A stretch of DNA of 64,000 nt from Heterodera schachtii (lineage: Eukaryota; Nematoda; Chromadorea; Rhabditida; Heteroderidae): the NCBI GenBank assembly GCA_023374025.1, contig SIJG01000057.1, positions 557,046 to 621,045 of the forward strand, written 5' to 3'. A program made the translations under genes and the position numbers. A model generated the notes under the pieces. The model did not search any database, was not told where the DNA came from, and saw only the letters and a list, made by a program, of their open reading frames with translations. Each line of letters opens with the position of its first letter. Position 1 is the first letter of the stretch. This document shows, one piece after another, positions 21,663-33,471 of this stretch.

Positions 21663-22341
21663 GAAAGGGCAATTGAAAATAGAGAAGGAAAGAGGTAGGG
21701 ATGTGCAAGAGTCTCGGTTCTCGGTTCCCGACTCGAGAAATTTCTCGGGGTTTTCGCTTCCCGGTCTCGGGTTTTTAGTCTCGGAAACCGAGAAATTTTT
21801 ACACTATTAAGGATGACAATTTCGGGGTGAGGGGTCACCAGCGAAGTGGGAAAAGAGGAAAATTATTGAATTTTGAACATAATTTTAACAAAATTGATGA
21901 AAAATCCTAAAAAATTTTGCCGTCGGTGCCTACCGGTACCGCCGGATTCCCCCGCCTAAAAAATAAATTTTTTTTTGAAAAATTCGGCGTAAAATGTTAT
22001 TTTTTAATGCATACAACGTCATAACCCTACTGATCATGATTCAGGCTGGCATCTCGATTCCGGCCAATTGTCGAATCCCCGAGTAAAAAAACCAATAAAA
22101 TTGGTTTTGAGCAATTTTGAGTTTTGGAGCCCCCGATAAAAATTTATCCAAATTCCAATTGGCCAATTCAAATGACCGATCATTTCAAGTATTGTATTGA
22201 ACCAAATTCTAAAACAATCAGACAAATAAATGTTTAAGAAGCAACAAAAGCATTTCTGAGAGAGAATAAGCATAAAATCCATTTGAAATTTGTGCGATCA
22301 TCGGCAATTTCTCAAATATAATTAAATTCACTTCCGCGCAA

Positions 22342-23240
22342 TCAGACGACATTTTCGATGCTTTGATCCGCTTTTTCTTCCCTTGATGGAGACAATGGCC
22401 TAAATTAAGTGTTTATTTTTCAACAAAATCAAATTCCTGGTTGCTGCTCTAACCCCAATGCTATCATTGCCGCCCCACAAATTAATATGGACATAGTTCA
22501 AATAATTGTTGTCCAAATTTTCGTCGTTTTTCCATTGAACCGTCTCCCCAATTGGACATCGCTTCAACAGCAAATTAACAAAACGATAATATGGCACTTT
22601 CTCCAACGTAAGCTTTTCTTTGGTCCGTTCGTTCTCCAGTTCAAATAGCTCAACATTTTTGTTGCTTTGATCCGCTTCTTCTTCCGTTGATGGTGGAGAC
22701 AATGGCCTGAAATTGAGTTTTTATTTTTCAACAAAATCAAATTCCGCTAGTTGCTGCTCTCACCCAATGGCCACAAATTAAATGTGACATTGTTCAATTT
22801 GTCGTCCAAATTTTCGTCGTTTTCCCACTGAACCGTCTCCCCAATTGGACATCGCTTCAACAGCAAATTAACAACATCATAACATGACACTTTCTCCAAC
22901 GTAAGCTTTTCTTTGGTCCTTCGTTCACCGATTCAAATGGTTCAGTTGGTATTGCTCTCACACGATCAATTCGAATAATGTAACTGACGGAAGAATTGGC
23001 ACGGGGAAATGCCTAAACAAAAACAAAACGCAAATCAAAGGCAATCAATCAGTCAAAATATAGCCGGCCACCTCTTTCAAATTGTTGATCCATGCAAGAT
23101 TTAATCCATCAAAATAATCAACGCAATGCAATCGCTTCGGTTGTCCATTTTTGCTCGGCGTGTGCAACCATTTGGACAACACTTGGCCAGCAGAAGCATT
23201 TGGCCCATCATCAGCAATTACATCGGGCAACAGATAACCA
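22342..23240 (-). pseudogene. Subfamily 1 fragment (copy H) with duplicated, fused 3' exons
   Basis: On the minus strand, in order: the 3' part of the middle exon (23072-about 23240; ADDGPNASAGQVLSKWLHTP), an exon with FESVNEG (22764-23012), a chimeric exon (22454-22706) and a last exon (22342-22399, PLSPSREEKADQS). The chimera begins as a last exon (PLSPPSTEEEADQSNKNV) and continues in frame into the FELENERTKEKLTL exon. The first of the two repeated exons lost one base in its NERT codons. The chimera's donor reads GG|GTTAGA instead of GTGAGC. It is a product of unequal recombination without a promoter or N-terminus. Confidence 0.7.
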
Positions 23241-24137
23241 TCGGTTTTTCATATTATTTCAAACAAAAAATTTAATGGGAAAGGTCTGCCGTGCCGAAAG
23301 ACTCTGCCGAATAAATTTTGTAAAACATTTTGAATAAAAAACAAGTTTTGGCACAAATTTTGCAAATTTAAAGGAATGAATGGGGTCCGAAGGCGGGAAA
23401 TTTTTTCCGTTGGGGGGCCAAAATCCTTTTAAAAACACTGCGAGTTATTTTTGTTGTTAAGATACGCATTCTATAAAGGACAAGGATTTTCAAAAAAAAA
23501 TCTTACCAAGTGTATTTTTTGAAAAATTCGTAAATATTTTTGAATTTTCAAAAAAACAGCATAAAAATGCCATGAAGCGAAAAATTAAAAGAATCCTTTT
23601 TAAAATTTGTATAGTCACTGAAATTGAACTGAAAAAATAGATGTAGAAAAAAGCGAAAACATGAGAAAAAAAACTTATAGAATTGTGGAATCAACTCGAT
23701 AAAGAATTAATAAAAACAAATTCTTTAAATCAGTTTAAAACAAAACTTAAAACTTCACTAGGGTAATACGTAAGACCGGAAAAGATAGAATTATAATAAA
23801 TTCCTAAGTGATTTGGTATTATTATGTTCCAACCCCTTTTGACTTTGACCTCAAATTATTTTTATTTATTTTCACATATTTTTGTCTTTAATTCTTGTGA
23901 TCATTCATATATTTTATTTTATCACTTACTCTACGACACATTTATCTGATAGTCGTCAGAGTAAGTGGTTTTCGCCCTTCTGATGACTTTTTTACTTTTA
24001 TGAATAAATAAAAAAAAATAAATAAATGTAAGAATTAACAAAGAAAGCATTTATGACGAGAAAATGATGAGACCATCAAATCAAATTCCAATTAGTGAGA
24101 TGGACCATTTCTCAAATATAATTAATTTTCGTTGCTT

Positions 24138-24518
24138 TCATTCGTCCGCTTTTTCTTTTTCTTCCGCTGGTGGCGACAATGGCCTAAATAAATTTTTTTT
24201 AATTTTTGACAAAATCAAAATGAATGCTGTTGCATCAGAGTCTTCTCACCCAATGCAATTAATGCCACCCAAGAAAATAAATTTGACATTGTTCAAATTG
24301 TCATCCAAATTTTCGTCGATTTCCCACTGAACCGCCGCCGTCTCCCCAACAATTATTGGACATCGTTTCAACAGCCAATCACCACCACCATAAAGTGACA
24401 TTTCCTCCAGTGTCAGCTTTTCTTTAGTTCGTTTGTTCACCAATTCAAATGGCTCGGCGGGTGCGAACATTTTAGATTGAACGCTGTAACTGACCAAAGC
24501 GGTGGCACAGAGAAAAGT
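24138..24518 (-). pseudogene. Subfamily 1 3' fragment (copy I)
   Basis: Only the last two exons are present, 24250-24518 (PFELVNKRTKEKLTL, WLLKRCPIIVGETAAVQW) and 24138-24183 (PLSPPAEEKEKADE). Both are open with normal splice sites. No exon 1-3 is found upstream (24520-24775 is AT-rich). 23250-24125 also contains no recognisable gene. Confidence 0.65.
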
Positions 24519-24779
24519 CTAAATAAAAAATAAAGCGTAAATCAAGGGCAATCAATCAATTAGTCGATTAAAATCAAAGGCAATCATCAATCAATTAGTA
24601 GTCGATTAACAAAATTGATTTTTGATCGATAAATTGTAAAAATAAGTGATTTCAAGCAATTTTGCTAAATGTTCTGATTTTTTACCCCAAAATCTGATTT
24701 TTTGGGCTCGATGTTCTGATTTTGAAAAATTTTCGATCCGCACCCTGTTTTAAAGTGCAATTAAATCTTCATTTTTCAG

Positions 24780-24819
24780 TCTTCTCGACGCCTATTCTCC
24801 CGGGCTGAGTGATCACTGA
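24780..24819 (+). pseudogene. Orphan last exon, subfamily 2, plus strand
   Basis: An acceptor CAG is followed by LLDAYSPGLSDH and TGA. The typical 3' flank of subfamily 2 genes follows (similar to 54967-55110). It lies back to back with the minus-strand copy I fragment, marking an inversion breakpoint between 24519 and 24779. Confidence 0.6.
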
Positions 24820-25703
24820 TCAGCAGCAACAGCAGAAATAAATAAATTGATGGATGGACTGTAATCTATGACAGAAATTATATGATTGGCACTGTGCAAT
24901 CTCAATATTGTATTGTATAATTTGTTTGTATATGTATTTGACTTTGCTTGCTCGCAAATGCGTCCATTTCTATTGAATTTTATGTGTATGTAAATAATTC
25001 ATTGTGATATAATCATTGTTAAAAATGACTGGTGATAAAACGGATTTCATTACAGAATTTTACAGTGAATTTTGTCGGAAATTTAATTTTCAACTCTTTT
25101 TTTTTGAGTCCCAAAGATTCGGGGTTCGAATGGGTGTCAGAATTGGTGCTCTAACCCCGAAACTTTTTTCATCACATGCAATTAAGCATTATTAACGGGT
25201 ACTTTTCAATGTGTTTTAGAAATTAATGAAAATAAGTTTTAAGGGGTTTTCAGGGTCGCTGATCACGAATCCGGGCTCAGATGAGCGCTACCGTCCACTA
25301 CATGAGCTGTACAGGGACAAAAAATTGACAAGCTTCCTGTACCAATATTACCCTTATTGGCAAGATGCCCATGAGGATATCATCCGTACAAATTTCGAAT
25401 TTTATTCTTGCTGTACCAAGGGTACCCGCATGGGCAAGATGCCAATGAGGATATTATCCATACAAATGTTCTAATTTTATTTTTGTTCGAGTCCGGGTCA
25501 GGGGTTCGAAATTGGAAAAAATGGATGCTGTATTCATGATCAGCGACCCTGAAAACCCCTTAAAACTTATTTTAATTTATTTCTAAAGCACATTTATTGG
25601 CATCTGAAAATGTATGTTAAAAGTACCCTGTAAACTTAAAAAGTACCGGAACTTAAATCTAACCAAATCATTGGCATTTTCATTTTCACCACCGCGGTAC
25701 TCA

Positions 25704-25735
25704 AATGTACGCTAATATATTTTCGTATAAAATTG
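25704..25735 (+). promoter_or_regulatory. Core promoter module of copy J
   Basis: TACGCTAATAT...CGTATAAAATTGCC contains TATAAAA at 25726-25732, about 210 bp upstream of the start codon. The same module occurs near 31711, 46851, 49816, 53329 and 63956. The leader between it and the ATG matches the leader of copy P (45520-45724, reversed). Confidence 0.7.
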
Positions 25736-25941
25736 CCATTTTTTCTTCTGTTCGGTAATTTCAAAGTTTTAATGCGAAATTACTTTTTTCATGTACATAA
25801 CTTTTCTAAATTTTGTGTTCTTTTTGCTCTTTCATTTTCCATAATTGTCTATCTTTTAAGTTAACACAGTTTTTGCCCTTTGTGACGCACAAATAAAATT
25901 TAAGAAATTGGTGAGACCTGTGCTGATTGAACTACTACAAA

Positions 25942-27282
25942 ATGAACCGACGGTCAGCAAATATCTTGACAAAATTACAAAATTTTCATTTACCCATGCT
26001 AGTTCTTCCATGTTTTAGCTGGATTTGTGGCGACGTGTGGATGGACATTCTTCCATCATTTGACCATGCTGAACTCGGACTCAAAATGGCACTGATTTCG
26101 CCACGTTTTAATGCGTTGGTGGACACACATTTTGATGGAAAAAGCGAATTGACAATTTGGAGAACAATCACAATTCGAAAGGACGAAGGACCAAAACCGA
26201 AAATGTCTATACTCATCGTTGGCAGTTACCATTTTGTGGAATTTCCGTTGTCGGATCGTCAACTGCCCAACAAAATCTGTTTTAAGAACATTCAGATTCA
26301 GTCAGTTTTTAGCTTTTGTGCATATTAAAAGCATTTTTAAAACTTCAGGTACATTGACCATTCCGTGATCATATTTCTCCGTTCAAAGAAGCGATTCTAT
26401 GACAGAAGGGGTACTAATTTGGAGTTGTATGTGCATGTAATTGATGCGAATGTCCAACCGATTTGGGATGTTTTTGTGCGCGAAATTTGGCCCATTTTTG
26501 CGCAAAACATTCGCCATTTTGGCTTTCGCAATGGCGATCATTTGGACAATTTGCGTCGTCAAACTTCAGCAACAATTCTCACTGATCTTGATCAATTGAA
26601 TTCCATTGATTCTGGTATTCTGTGCCCCGATGGAATTGCTGACGATGGACCAAATGCAACTGCTGGCCAAGTGTTGTCAAAATGGTTGCACACTCCGAGC
26701 AAAAATGGACAACCGAAGCGATTGTATCGCAATGGTTATTTGGGTCCAATGAATCTCGAATGGGTGGACAACTTCAAGGAGGTCGCCCGCCATATTTTCT
26801 ATAAATTGTTTTACAATTTTTTTTTTAGACATTTCGCCGTGCCACCACTTCTGTCAGTTACACAATTCAACTTTATTTTCATGTGGGAACAATGCCAATT
26901 GAACAATTTGAATTGGTGAACGAAAGGACGAAAGAAAAGCTGACACTGAAACAGAATATCGACGAATTCAACGATTTAGTGTATAATTGGCTGTTGAAAC
27001 GGTGTCCAATTGGGGAGACGGCGACGGCGCCAATTAAGTGGAAAACCCCCGAAAATTCGGATGCTAATTTGAACTATATCAGATTTAAGCTGCGGTATGA
27101 CAATAGTTCGGGTGCCAATTTGAACAATATCCGATTTGATTTGTGGGGTGGAAATCATTGCATTGGGTGAGCAGCAACAGCAATTTTTGATTGTCAAATT
27201 AATTAATTTTAGGCCATTGTCGACACCAGCGGAAGAAGAAAAGGAAAAAGAAGCGCATAAAAGCAACCAAAATGTCGTCTGA
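25942..27282 (+). CDS. F-box-like protein, subfamily 1 (copy J), intact, 377 aa
   Basis: Exons 25942-25952, 26019-26300, 26349-26781, 26829-27166 and 27213-27282 sum to 1134 nt in one frame. Residues about 4-50 are F-box-like (RWICGDVWMDILPSFDHAELG, then RFNALVDTHFDG). From about residue 99: YIDHSVIIFLRS, IWPIFAQNIRHF, LDNLRR, TILTDL, ADDGPNATAGQ and KWLHTPSKNGQPKRL (about 209). Residues about 269-303 carry FELVNERTKEKLTL and WLLKRCPIGE. Unlike other copies, the fourth exon is 48 nt longer because a 16-residue segment is tandemly repeated (ANLNYIRFKL / ANLNNIRFDL). The acidic/Lys tail begins PLSTPAEEEK. Substrate-adaptor activity is inferred from the F-box-like domain only. Confidence 0.8.
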
Positions 27283-28135
27283 AATGTGCGGAAATGTATT
27301 AATTAATTGTATTTTGAGAAATGATCGGTCTCAATTTGTGTGCTTATTTTCTCTCAGAATTGCCTTTCTTTCGTTCGAGTGATATATACATTTATTTACC
27401 TGATTTTTTAAGCAAATTTTAAATTTTCTCGCATGAGCGGCGATTTCAAGTACGTACTTGCTATTCAAGTACTCATAGCAGTGAAAAGGGCGTCTAATTA
27501 TGTGGAAATGAATTTTTGGCATTTTTGACAAAAATGGTCGATCATTTGGAATTTAATTATGAAATTTTTAAGTTAAAATTTTTTTACATTTTCTTTGAAC
27601 ATCGCTTCATTTGCGCGCCAATTAGCTGAGCACCAGGGATGGGCTTTCGCATATTTCGCTTTTTTGGCACTTTCGCGTTTCGCATTTTGGCGCGAAACGC
27701 GACTTTTACACCCCTAAGAATTGGATTAAATTCCCCTAAATTTTTTCAAAATTTACCTATAACTTTGGCTAATTTTCAGTGAAATCTTGTTTATAAATGA
27801 TCAAAATTTCCAATTTTTCCCACCGGCGGCGCCTACCGGCACTGCCGCACATCCAAAACTCCTATTTTTCCTTAGAAAAATGATACAAAATTGCAAAATT
27901 TGGTCATTTTTAGTGAAAATCTGACAACAAATTTTATTCATTCAAATTTTCAAAAAATTTCTCGGCGGCGCCTACCGGCGCCGCCTGCCCCCTTATGCAA
28001 TTAGTGGTTTGGATCGCCTCATTAAGAAAGTATGGCTTTATTTGAACAGTTCTGCTGATGAGTTCGAACAAATGAATAATTAATTACATTTGAGAAATGA
28101 TCGATCTCAATTTGTTCTGCTTATTTTGGGGCCAG

Positions 28136-28257
28136 GACGTTTTCGCGTGGGGCCCGTTTTCGCGTGGCCGTTTTCGCGTGGGGCCCGTTTTCGCGTGGCC
28201 GTTTTCGCGTGGGGCCCGTTTTCGCGTGGCCGTTTTCGCGTGGGGTACGTTTTCGCG
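28136..28257. repeat. Minisatellite, unit about GTTTTCGCGTGG
   Basis: Seven to eight units of 12-17 bp, some with a GGGCCC extension. Single units occur next to the element ends at 28755-28775 and 37858-37880. 27283-28130 otherwise holds a CAGGGATGGGC...GCGAAACGCG fragment (about 27628-27710) and two copies of the GC-rich palindromic motif (27822-27848, 27962-27990), with no gene. Confidence 0.75.
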
Positions 28258-28833
28258 TGAGTGCCTATTAGGATTGAAATTGGTCGGATGGGTGCCGAAC
28301 ATACATTTCGACCTATTTCGAATCCCAAACCCGATTTCAAACAATTTTTTGCTTTTATTTACTCAAAAGCGTCCTCATTTTTATGCTTGTAAAGATTAAC
28401 AACTCTAGTATTGACAACGTGAATGAGACACAGAATCCGACAATCGGCATCACGACATTTATTTTCTTTTTTTCTTTTTCGGGGGCGGGGATAGAAAAAA
28501 TTCTGTAATAGGGGTTGAAAATTTTTTCAAATTATGATAAATAAGCCTGCCAGAAAGAGAAAAAACAATTTTATACCAAATTGCATTTGGGATAGTGAGT
28601 CACTATAAACAATGTTTTAAGAGAAATAAAAAAATTTTAAATTTAATTCTCGAAAAATGTTCGGGTTAGGGGTTCGGAATTGGTCGAATTCGCGATTTTT
28701 GTGTCTAAAAATCGCATCCCTAGTAATGGATTCTCTAATATGCAACCACGCGAAAACGACCCCGACCGATCAAAAACAACTGAAAAACTGGAGCAAAAGA
28801 AATGGGAAAATAAATTAATGCCCGAGTCGGATG

Positions 28834-28951
28834 ACTTGGGAATGTCTATCCAAACGTCGCTACAAATCCAGCTGAATTCAAAAAAAACAGCTTGGATAAA
28901 TGAAAATGAAATTGCTTCTGTCTGTTCATTTTTTCACTATTCTGTATCAAA
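28834..28951 (-). pseudogene. Subfamily 1 relic: first exon and start of F-box-like exon
   Basis: The minus strand reads an MNRQ-like start (about 28940-28951), then an acceptor and WICSDVWIDIP before similarity ends. It is separate from the relic at 29263-29372, which is a 3' piece of the same exon type but lies in the wrong order. Neither has an intact frame. Confidence 0.45.
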
Positions 28952-29262
28952 AAAGTCTTTTCGACCTCTTTATATACCCATAAAAAGAAAACATTAAAGA
29001 AAAATCGAAATTTGATTTGATGCTCTCATTTAATGGAAAACAACAAATTGCGCTAATTACCACGCACTGTACGCTTTTTTAGTAGATACCGGACAAGAAG
29101 GTTGGTCGGTTTTGGTTAAAAACCGAAAAAAAAAACCAACAATAGTTGATTTACTATTGCGAAAATTTCGACTTTCTGGCTTCGGCGTAAAAAACGATAA
29201 GAAAAAATCGGCCAAACTTCCGAAAAATCGATTAAAATGATCAAATAAGTGGTTATAAAAAA

Positions 29263-29372
29263 GCGATGAAATCCAAAGGTTCGTAAAGCGAATTTTGTTG
29301 GGCAACGGACAGTCCGGCAGAGGAAAATGCACCAAATTGTCATCGAACACATTCAGACAGTTTCGCTTTTGG
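29263..29372 (-). pseudogene. Subfamily 1 relic: 3' part of F-box-like exon
   Basis: The minus strand reads VHFPLPDCPLPNKIRFTNLW, the conserved end of the F-box-like exon. The preceding frame is broken. No other exons are adjacent. 29380-30030 holds AT-rich sequence and, from about 29830, the 3' flank of copy K. Confidence 0.55.
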
Positions 29373-30063
29373 AATGACCGGAATTGGAAAAAACCTTTTA
29401 TGGCATTTATTTACCGTTAAAAATTCAAAAAAAAAAAAATTATTTTTTATCTGTCGAATTTTTGAATCATTTTTTAATGATTTTTTTCCAAATTTGTCAG
29501 AGATTGCATTTTTCCTTTTCTGTCTCCACCTCTATGTGGAATTTTTGTGACTTTAATTACCTAGCCTCATTTTAGGCTTTTTTGGTTGGCGATGAGGTCA
29601 AATTTTAGGCTTAGGCATTTTGAGTTTTTTGAGAAAAAACAATTTTATTTAGTAATTTTTTTTTGATCAAAACCGTTAAATTGAATAAAATATTCAATTT
29701 TTTGAATTTAAGCCTGCAATATTACCCTCTACCGCGTTTCGCGTATTTTTTTTTTTTTGGTCCGTTCCTTGTCTTATCCCGTGCTGGTACAAATTGTTGA
29801 AAAATTCTTGCTGATCTCAAAAACTACCATTAATCATTTGCCATTTATCAACGATTACTCACAATTAATGAATTAATTACATACACATAAAATACAATGG
29901 AAATGGACGAATTTGCGGAGCAATCAAAGGTCAACTACAAACAAACAGACAAACAATTAGACAAAATATTGAAATGGCACAGTGCCAATATATCTTTCGG
30001 TCATTATAATCGCATCAATAAACCAATAAATTAATTAATTCATTCATTTCTTCTGCTGCTGAT

Positions 30064-31631
30064 CAGTGATCACTCGGCCCAGTAGAAGCGGCGTCGAGAA
30101 GAAGACTGAAAAAGATAATCCTATTGCACTTTAAGTCAATTCAATTTGTATGAGTTCAATGGCATTTTAGGTGTCCAACCAATTAAAATGATTTTTTGTA
30201 CCACCTTTCTTTCCATTTACCGTACATTTTTGGTACCATTTGAAAGCAAAAAGTCTAAGCAATTTTCGACGATTGGACTCATAAAATGATCAAGCATTTT
30301 AGAAATGTTCACCCGTCGTCGTATCTGCCATCTTCGATCAAAAAATCAATTGGGTTCTGTCGAGCTTTGAATTCATCCGCCATATTGTCCCAATTGCGCT
30401 CATCCCATCCAATTGGACAACGGCTGAGCCAAAAACCATTTGCTGATTGTAGAAGATACAATTTCTCTCCAGTCACTTCTTTGATCAGATCAAATGGCAC
30501 AATGAAGTCAATCGGAGAAGACGGCAGAAAGTGAAAAATAATGCCAAAAGTAACCGGAGAAGAAGCATTAGAAAATGCCTAAAAATGGGAAAAAAATCAT
30601 AGAAAAAAAGCAATTAGGGATAATCACCGCTTTGAGCTGTTCAATCATTGACGACCATTGCTCCTCCACCGGTGAATTCAAAAAGCATCTGAGCCACTTC
30701 GGCATACCATTCGGATGAGGCGTGAACAACCATTTGGCCACCGTTTGACCATCCGACGCATTGGCACTTTCATCGGGCGGAAAAGCGGGCAGAATGGCAT
30801 CATTGAAAGAGACAAAGAGAAGTGATGGACATTCGTTGAGAAGTGACGGGGCCAATTGGCACAAACGGCGAAAATACGACTGTGAAAACGGCGGAGAAAA
30901 GTGACGACATTTTGATCGATGTAACTGAAAAATAGAAAATTATACGAAAAATCCCAAATTATCGTTTTTTTACTTGATCAGAATGTGTTTGAATCCGATG
31001 ACTTTGTTGGGCAACGGATTTTGTGGGATTGGCAATGGATTTCCATCGGATTTGACAATTTGCATTTGTTTGGTGCCATTCTCTCCAATTTTGTGGCAAA
31101 TTCGCATTTCGCCCAATTTCCATTTGCGCGTCTTGAAATGTTCGTCGACGATGCGGTCAAAGCGGCTGTTGATCAGTGCAATTCCAAGGCCAAGCTGAGA
31201 AGGCGCAAGAAAATCGAACACCAAAAGCCAACAGTCGCCGCAGATAAAGCTGAAAATTGGGGAGAATTTTATGAAATTCCAAATTTTTATGTTTAATTTT
31301 ACATTTCTTTTTTGTGAGGGCGTCGTCGTTTTTTGGCATTGTACAAAAAGAACCAAAGAATGGTGGCAAAATCGACCAACAGAAGAATCACGACAGACCA
31401 ACTGAAAATGAACTTGGGGAAATGAATGAATGAATGAATGGAAAGCGAGGGAATCCAAAAGTGATTTGTTTTAGCTTTTTTGAACTTTTTTGAGGCAGAT
31501 GAAGCTAAAAGTTCAAAATATTTTGGGATTTTTAAATTTTAATCTCGTAATTCTGGTCAAAAGTCAAGCAAAAGAAATGCGAACTGTCAGAAGAAAGAAA
31601 TATTATAAACGTACAGAGTTTCTGAAGACAT
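30064..31631 (-). pseudogene. Membrane-anchored F-box-like gene (subfamily 2, copy K), exon deletion
   Basis: Exons: 31615-31631 (MSSETL), 31303-31401 (WSVVILLLVDFATILWFFLY, then KKRRRPHKKE), 30974-31249, 30628-30924, 30313-30578 and 30064-30105. The anchor exon gives about 20 hydrophobic residues followed by a basic cluster. The F-box-like exon reads FICGDCWLLVFDFLAPSQLG. The middle exon is 297 nt instead of 418 in the intact copy U. The 121-nt loss between RRFH and RLCQLAPS shifts the frame. The last two exons are open (VPFDLIKEVTGEKL, SRCPIGWDERNW, LLLDAASTGPSDH). The promoter at 31711-31717 is intact, so transcription could persist even though the protein would be truncated. Confidence 0.75.
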
Positions 31632-31704
31632 TTGCAGGAACAAATGACCGGAAAATATAGGGCGAATAATGATTGAATGGAATGAGGAGGAGGAGAAGAA
31701 GTAA

Positions 31705-31780
31705 GGGCATTTTTATACTAAAATATTAGCGTTGCAATTTTGGGTGGGAAAAGTCGGCGTTTGTCGGGTATAAAAAGGAA
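31705..31780. promoter_or_regulatory. Divergent promoter between copy K and peptide relic
   Basis: A minus-facing TATAAAA (31711-31717, about 80 bp from the copy K start codon) and a plus-facing TATAAAA (31769-31775) flank a shared core (GCTAATATTTT... and GTCGGCGTTTGTCGGG). The same core is present at 49757-49822 and 53287-53335. Confidence 0.65.
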
Positions 31781-31796
31781 CGGATTGTTTGACGCG

Positions 31797-32109
31797 AATG
31801 CCATTCTTCTTTCTTTGCTTTTTATTTTTCTAGTTGTCGCATTGTTTCTCAAGGACGGCTTCTGTCTGCAACAAAATAACAACAACAGCAGCAGATGTTG
31901 TGATTTTTGAAATCCAAAAATTGAAATTAACGAAAATTGAACACGCATATCCCAAGGGATGGAGAGGAGTGGGACGCAGTCGCAATTTGCGTACGCGGCG
32001 AATTCTTCGCAACATTCTCTATCGCGTTCGATTCTCTTCTGTGGCGGATAACAAAATTTTCCGAATCGGAATTCCAATTAATTTTTCTGTGCATTTTAAT
32101 TTTGTTTGA
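31797..32109 (+). pseudogene. Small secreted-peptide relic
   Basis: The frame ILLSLLFIFLVVALFLKDGF C, then LQQNNNNSSRCCDF and TGA, matches the signal peptide and Cys-containing tail of the ORF at 52870-53190. The start codon has been lost, because the 5' part is deleted relative to that copy. Beyond the TGA, a second stretch (GWRGVGRSRNLRTR... to about 32109) matches the other copy but in a shifted frame, owing to an extra A near 31931. It shares the divergent promoter with copy K. Confidence 0.5.
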
Positions 32110-32197
32110 GTGTAAAATGGGCTCAAGTACAGGCGTCCAATCAATTTTTATGCGTCCAATCAATACTTCGAATTGTATCGCATTGACAATATCACTA

Positions 32198-33471
32198 GGG
32201 TCGCTACTTTTAGTGATTTAACTATTTTTTCTGCTCAATTGTTTTGAAGAAAGGAGCTCAAAAAACGCATTTCTACGTTAAAATTTTTCGGTTCTACAGT
32301 GTGACACAAAATGATACGTTCACCCCCGAATTTGATTTTTCTCGAATTTTTAATTGACGAAATTGTTTGAAATTGGGCGAAGGAATGAAAAATGCGCAAA
32401 TAATAAGATTTAATTCATAAAAGAAAATTTTTCCTTTTTCGTCATCAATATTCACCAATTTTTTATAAAATAAGTGACACAAAATGATACGTTCACTTTC
32501 AAAAAAAATTCATAGTGTCGGAAAAAGTCGTTCTAAAAATCTGAAATAATTCACCTAACAAATAAGCTTAAATTTTGAAGCTTGTCAAAAAAGTCAATTA
32601 CACCAGGTTCGTCAGATCACTTCTTCATGGTGAACTGAAAACTCGAAAATGGCTTGAAATCGGGAAAATTTTCGAAAAAAATTCCTAGGGGGTTGGAAAA
32701 ATTTTTCTTAAAAAAATTATTAAGACCATCTGAAAGAGCACAAAATTCTCTATAAAACGGCCTTTGGTTAATGTCTATACGTTACGTGTCCGTTAAGATA
32801 CTTTGGTTAAAAACGGATATTGAAAAAATGAACGAAAAATTGTCTTAAAATTGACCATTTTTTTGGTAAGTCAATATTCAATTAATTGTGAATCAACGGA
32901 CACGTGACGTAGAGACATTAATCAAAGGCCGTTTTATAGAGAATGTCACACTGTAATGTCACTATCGGTCACTAGAAATCTCTATTTTGGCGACTTCGTC
33001 ACTAAAATAGTGAAAATTCACTATTTTGGCGTTTTTTGTCACTATTTTTTCACTATTTCTGCATTTTTTGGAAAATTATTTAACAAAAATGCAATAAAAC
33101 AAAAAATACACCCCTAAGAATCGACCAAAAAAATTTCAAAAAAATGCACCCCTAAGAATCGACCTAAAATTTTTTTTCAAAAATACCACTAAGAATTGAA
33201 AATTTTCATAAATTTTTCAAATTTTTTTCTTGACAAAATTTTTGGTTTAAAAATTTCAATATTTGCTAAAAAAATGAAAAGAAAGGAAATGTACCTAATT
33301 TGCAACTTCAACAGTGAATAAAAATTATTTTTTGCTCAATTTGGCTAAAAATTATGTCACTATTCGTCACTATTTTGGACTTTTTTTCACTATTTCCTCA
33401 CTATTTTGGCATTTTTACTCACTATTTTAGTTAACTATTTTGGGCTTTTTCGTCACTAAAAGTAGCGACCC
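32198..33471. mobile_element. 1.27-kb TIR element flanked by TA
   Basis: Termini are GGGTCGCTACTTTTAGTGA and its complement, each flanked by TA (32196-32197 and 33472-33473). The TA duplication suggests a Tc1/mariner-type element. There is no transposase ORF. It contains a nested TA-flanked element at 32297-32953. The truncated relative at 516-890 has the same termini. Confidence 0.7.
32297..32953. mobile_element. Nested Tc1/mariner-like MITE with internal hairpin
   Basis: Termini CAGTGTGACA/TGTCACACTG are flanked by TA (32295-32296, 32954-32955). Inside, two arms of about 50 bp (32744-32794 and 32894-32944; ATAAAACGGCCTTTG word) are inverted around a 100-bp loop. Two GACACAAAATGATACGTTCAC words lie near the left end. 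It is not coding. 33480-34450 holds no recognisable gene. Confidence 0.65.

Noticed and set aside
21167..21838. Long Ser/Leu-rich minus-strand ORFs
   Set aside because: They are translations of the GA-rich simple repeat at 21388-21662 in several frames, with no start context or coding signature.
28084..28399. Arg/Pro/Lys-rich ORFs on both strands
   Set aside because: They arise from the GTTTTCGCGTGG minisatellite and disappear outside it.
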